Shown here one piece after another: positions 5,982 through 7,379 of a stretch of 7,379 bases of DNA. Position numbers and translations under genes: made by a program. The notes below the pieces were generated by a model that searched no databases, was not told the DNA's origin, and saw only the letters and a list, made by a program, of their open reading frames with translations. The stretch covers positions 1-7,379 of the forward strand of contig JAZSRU010000147.1 of the NCBI GenBank assembly GCA_045538635.1. The letters run 5' to 3'. Source of the DNA: RGIG5270 sp045538635 (GTDB taxonomy: Bacteria > Verrucomicrobiota > Lentisphaeria > Victivallales > Victivallaceae). Numbering within the stretch: position 1 is the stretch's first letter; each line of letters opens with the position of its first letter.

Positions 5982-7379
5982 ATGTGGAACAAAAATATTT
6001 TGATTGATAATTCAGCTGGTACAACATTGGCTGATTGTATCAGATATCACTTGCTTTCTCCGGAATGCCGTGAACTTTGTATTGCAACAGGATATTGGGA
6101 TATTCCAGGTATGGCATTGCTGCATACAGAGTTTGAGAACTTTTTTGCCAGAGGCGGAAAGTTACGAATGATTATTGGGGAAGAACCTGTTGCACGCCAA
6201 TATCAAATTGTTCCAGAAAGAGTTGAAGCAATACGACGCTTCCCTGATGATTATATCAAATTGGATATTGATGACCTGAAGGATGAATACAAACCTGTTA
6301 TTAAATTGCTGATGCAATATTGTGCAGATGAAGATTCCGTTATACAAATCCGGGTGTATGGTCAAAATGTGACTCCCAAACAATTTCTTCATGCAAAATG
6401 CTACATTTTCAGAGGCAATAATTCTGTCGGCATCATTGGCAGTGCAAATTTTACACATCGAGGCTTAGTTGATAATACAGAGTTGTCGTATTTGGAAACA
6501 AATTCAACCATCGTAGGGGCGCGTCCTAATGCTGACAGCACCTTCAAAGGCCACATCGGTTGGTTCGAAGAGCAGTGGGAGCAAAGCGTTCCGTGGGAAC
6601 ATATCTTCAAAAAAGAAATTCTTGAACCCTCTCCACTGGGACGCAAAGTAAAATCCGAATCGTTCAGTTTAACACCCTATGCTGTTTACATAAAATATCT
6701 TCAAGGAATATTTGGAGTAGAGGCTGAAACTTCTGAAAACTGCTTTATTCCGGACATCCCGGATTTCAAGCGTTTGGAATACCAGATAGATGCAGTAAAT
6801 CGAGGTTTTTCCATTATGCGTGAGCACAATGGTTTTATTCTTGCTGACGTTGTAGGACTCGGAAAAACTGTTGTTGCAATGCTGCTGGCAAATAAATTTT
6901 TCAATTCTCCTGATATGGACGGCAGAAGTAAGGATATTTTGATTGTCACACCTCCCGCAGTAAAGACGGCTTGGGAAAAGACTATTGCATTGTTCGATCA
7001 GAATAGCGATGGACGGCTCAAAAATCACATTACAATCATCACCACAGGAAAAGTTGTTGGCTTCACAGAGTTTAATGATGAGCAGCCGGATGACCCTGAA
7101 AACGATGATAACGATATCCTTGTGCTGGATAAAAAGCAATATGGTCTTATCTTGATCGATGAAAGCCATAAGTTCCGTAATTCTGAAACTCAAATGTATA
7201 AAGCAATGGATGATTTGATTGATCAGATCTATCCGCAGCCATATGTTGTGCTGCTTTCGGCGACACCGCAAAACAACTCTCCTAAAGATCTGAAAAATCA
7301 AATATTTTTATTTCAGCGTGTACCTCAGAACACAACTCTTGCAACAATAGATGGCAGAAGACTTGATACCTATTTTTCC
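5982..7379 (+). CDS. PLD-nuclease/SNF2-helicase fusion protein (3' end cut off)
   Basis: Open frame of 466 codons without a stop to the window end. Residues about 1-210 form a phospholipase-D-superfamily nuclease domain: CIATGYWDIPG, GKLRMIIGEEP, His137 and Lys139 in FLHAKCYIF, GSANFT (153-158, Asn156) and Glu167 in NTELSY. This H-K-N-E set is that of Nuc/BfiI-like DNA nucleases. From about 262 an SNF2/SF2 motor begins: Q-motif LEYQIDAV, motif I ADVVGLGKT (288-296, Lys295), motif Ia ILIVTPPAV, motif II LIDESHKF (DESH 393-396) and motif III LLSATPQNN. An acidic stretch (about 366-378) lies between Ia and II. The second RecA lobe and anything after it are outside the window, so the full protein is probably 900 residues or more. 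The likely role is ATP-driven DNA translocation coupled to cleavage, as in restriction or phage-defence systems. The architecture is seen; the defence role is inferred. Confidence 0.9.
   Translation, partial: MWNKNILIDNSAGTTLADCIRYHLLSPECRELCIATGYWDIPGMALLHTEFENFFARGGKLRMIIGEEPVARQYQIVPERVEAIRRFPDDYIKLDIDDLKDEYKPVIKLLMQYCADEDSVIQIRVYGQNVTPKQFLHAKCYIFRGNNSVGIIGSANFTHRGLVDNTELSYLETNSTIVGARPNADSTFKGHIGWFEEQWEQSVPWEHIFKKEILEPSPLGRKVKSESFSLTPYAVYIKYLQGIFGVEAETSENCFIPDIPDFKRLEYQIDAVNRGFSIMREHNGFILADVVGLGKTVVAMLLANKFFNSPDMDGRSKDILIVTPPAVKTAWEKTIALFDQNSDGRLKNHITIITTGKVVGFTEFNDEQPDDPENDDNDILVLDKKQYGLILIDESHKFRNSETQMYKAMDDLIDQIYPQPYVVLLSATPQNNSPKDLKNQIFLFQRVPQNTTLATIDGRRLDTYFS

Noticed and set aside
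6669..7301. Minus-strand 210-codon open frame
   Set aside because: It lies opposite the SNF2 helicase part, whose motifs I, Ia, II and III are all in the plus frame. The minus translation shows no recognisable domain.

Overview
The window is a piece of a mobile, accessory region from a Gram-negative-type bacterium of moderately low G+C. I cannot name the organism. The style of the relaxase and of the ORF6N protein fits gut or environmental groups such as the PVC superphylum or Bacteroidota, but this is only an impression. There are four protein genes, no rRNA, no tRNA and no CRISPR array.

Layout. (1) 1-705, plus strand: the catalytic C-terminal part of a tyrosine recombinase/integrase, cut by the window edge. 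(2) 712-4698, minus strand: a large MobF (TrwC/TraI-type) conjugative relaxase-helicase, converging on the integrase with only 6 bp between stop codons. (3) 4699-4939: a divergent control region with candidate promoters for both flanking genes. (4) 4940-5857, plus: an ORF6N-domain protein with a degenerate phospholipase-D-like (PLD) C-terminus. (5) 5858-5981: a short control region with a good sigma70-like promoter and a symmetrical set of TACTGT/ACAGTA repeats. (6) 5982-7379, plus: the first 466 codons of a protein fusing a PLD-type nuclease domain to an SNF2-family helicase/translocase. It is open to the window end and therefore incomplete.

How it fits together. Integrase plus MobF relaxase says integrative and conjugative or mobilizable element (ICE/IME). 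The PLD-SNF2 gene, with the DNA-binding ORF6N-PLD gene just upstream, looks like the start of a cargo module for defence or restriction. A nuclease fused to a DNA translocase is a recurring anti-phage architecture, and the promoter repeats suggest tight regulation. The defence role is inference; the genes that would confirm it lie downstream of the window. The most noteworthy points are the complete H-K-N-E nuclease signature in the PLD-SNF2 protein, the operator-like repeats at its promoter, sequence words shared between the two plus-strand promoters, and the loss of the first tyrosine pair (FF in place of Y-Y/Y-F) in the relaxase.
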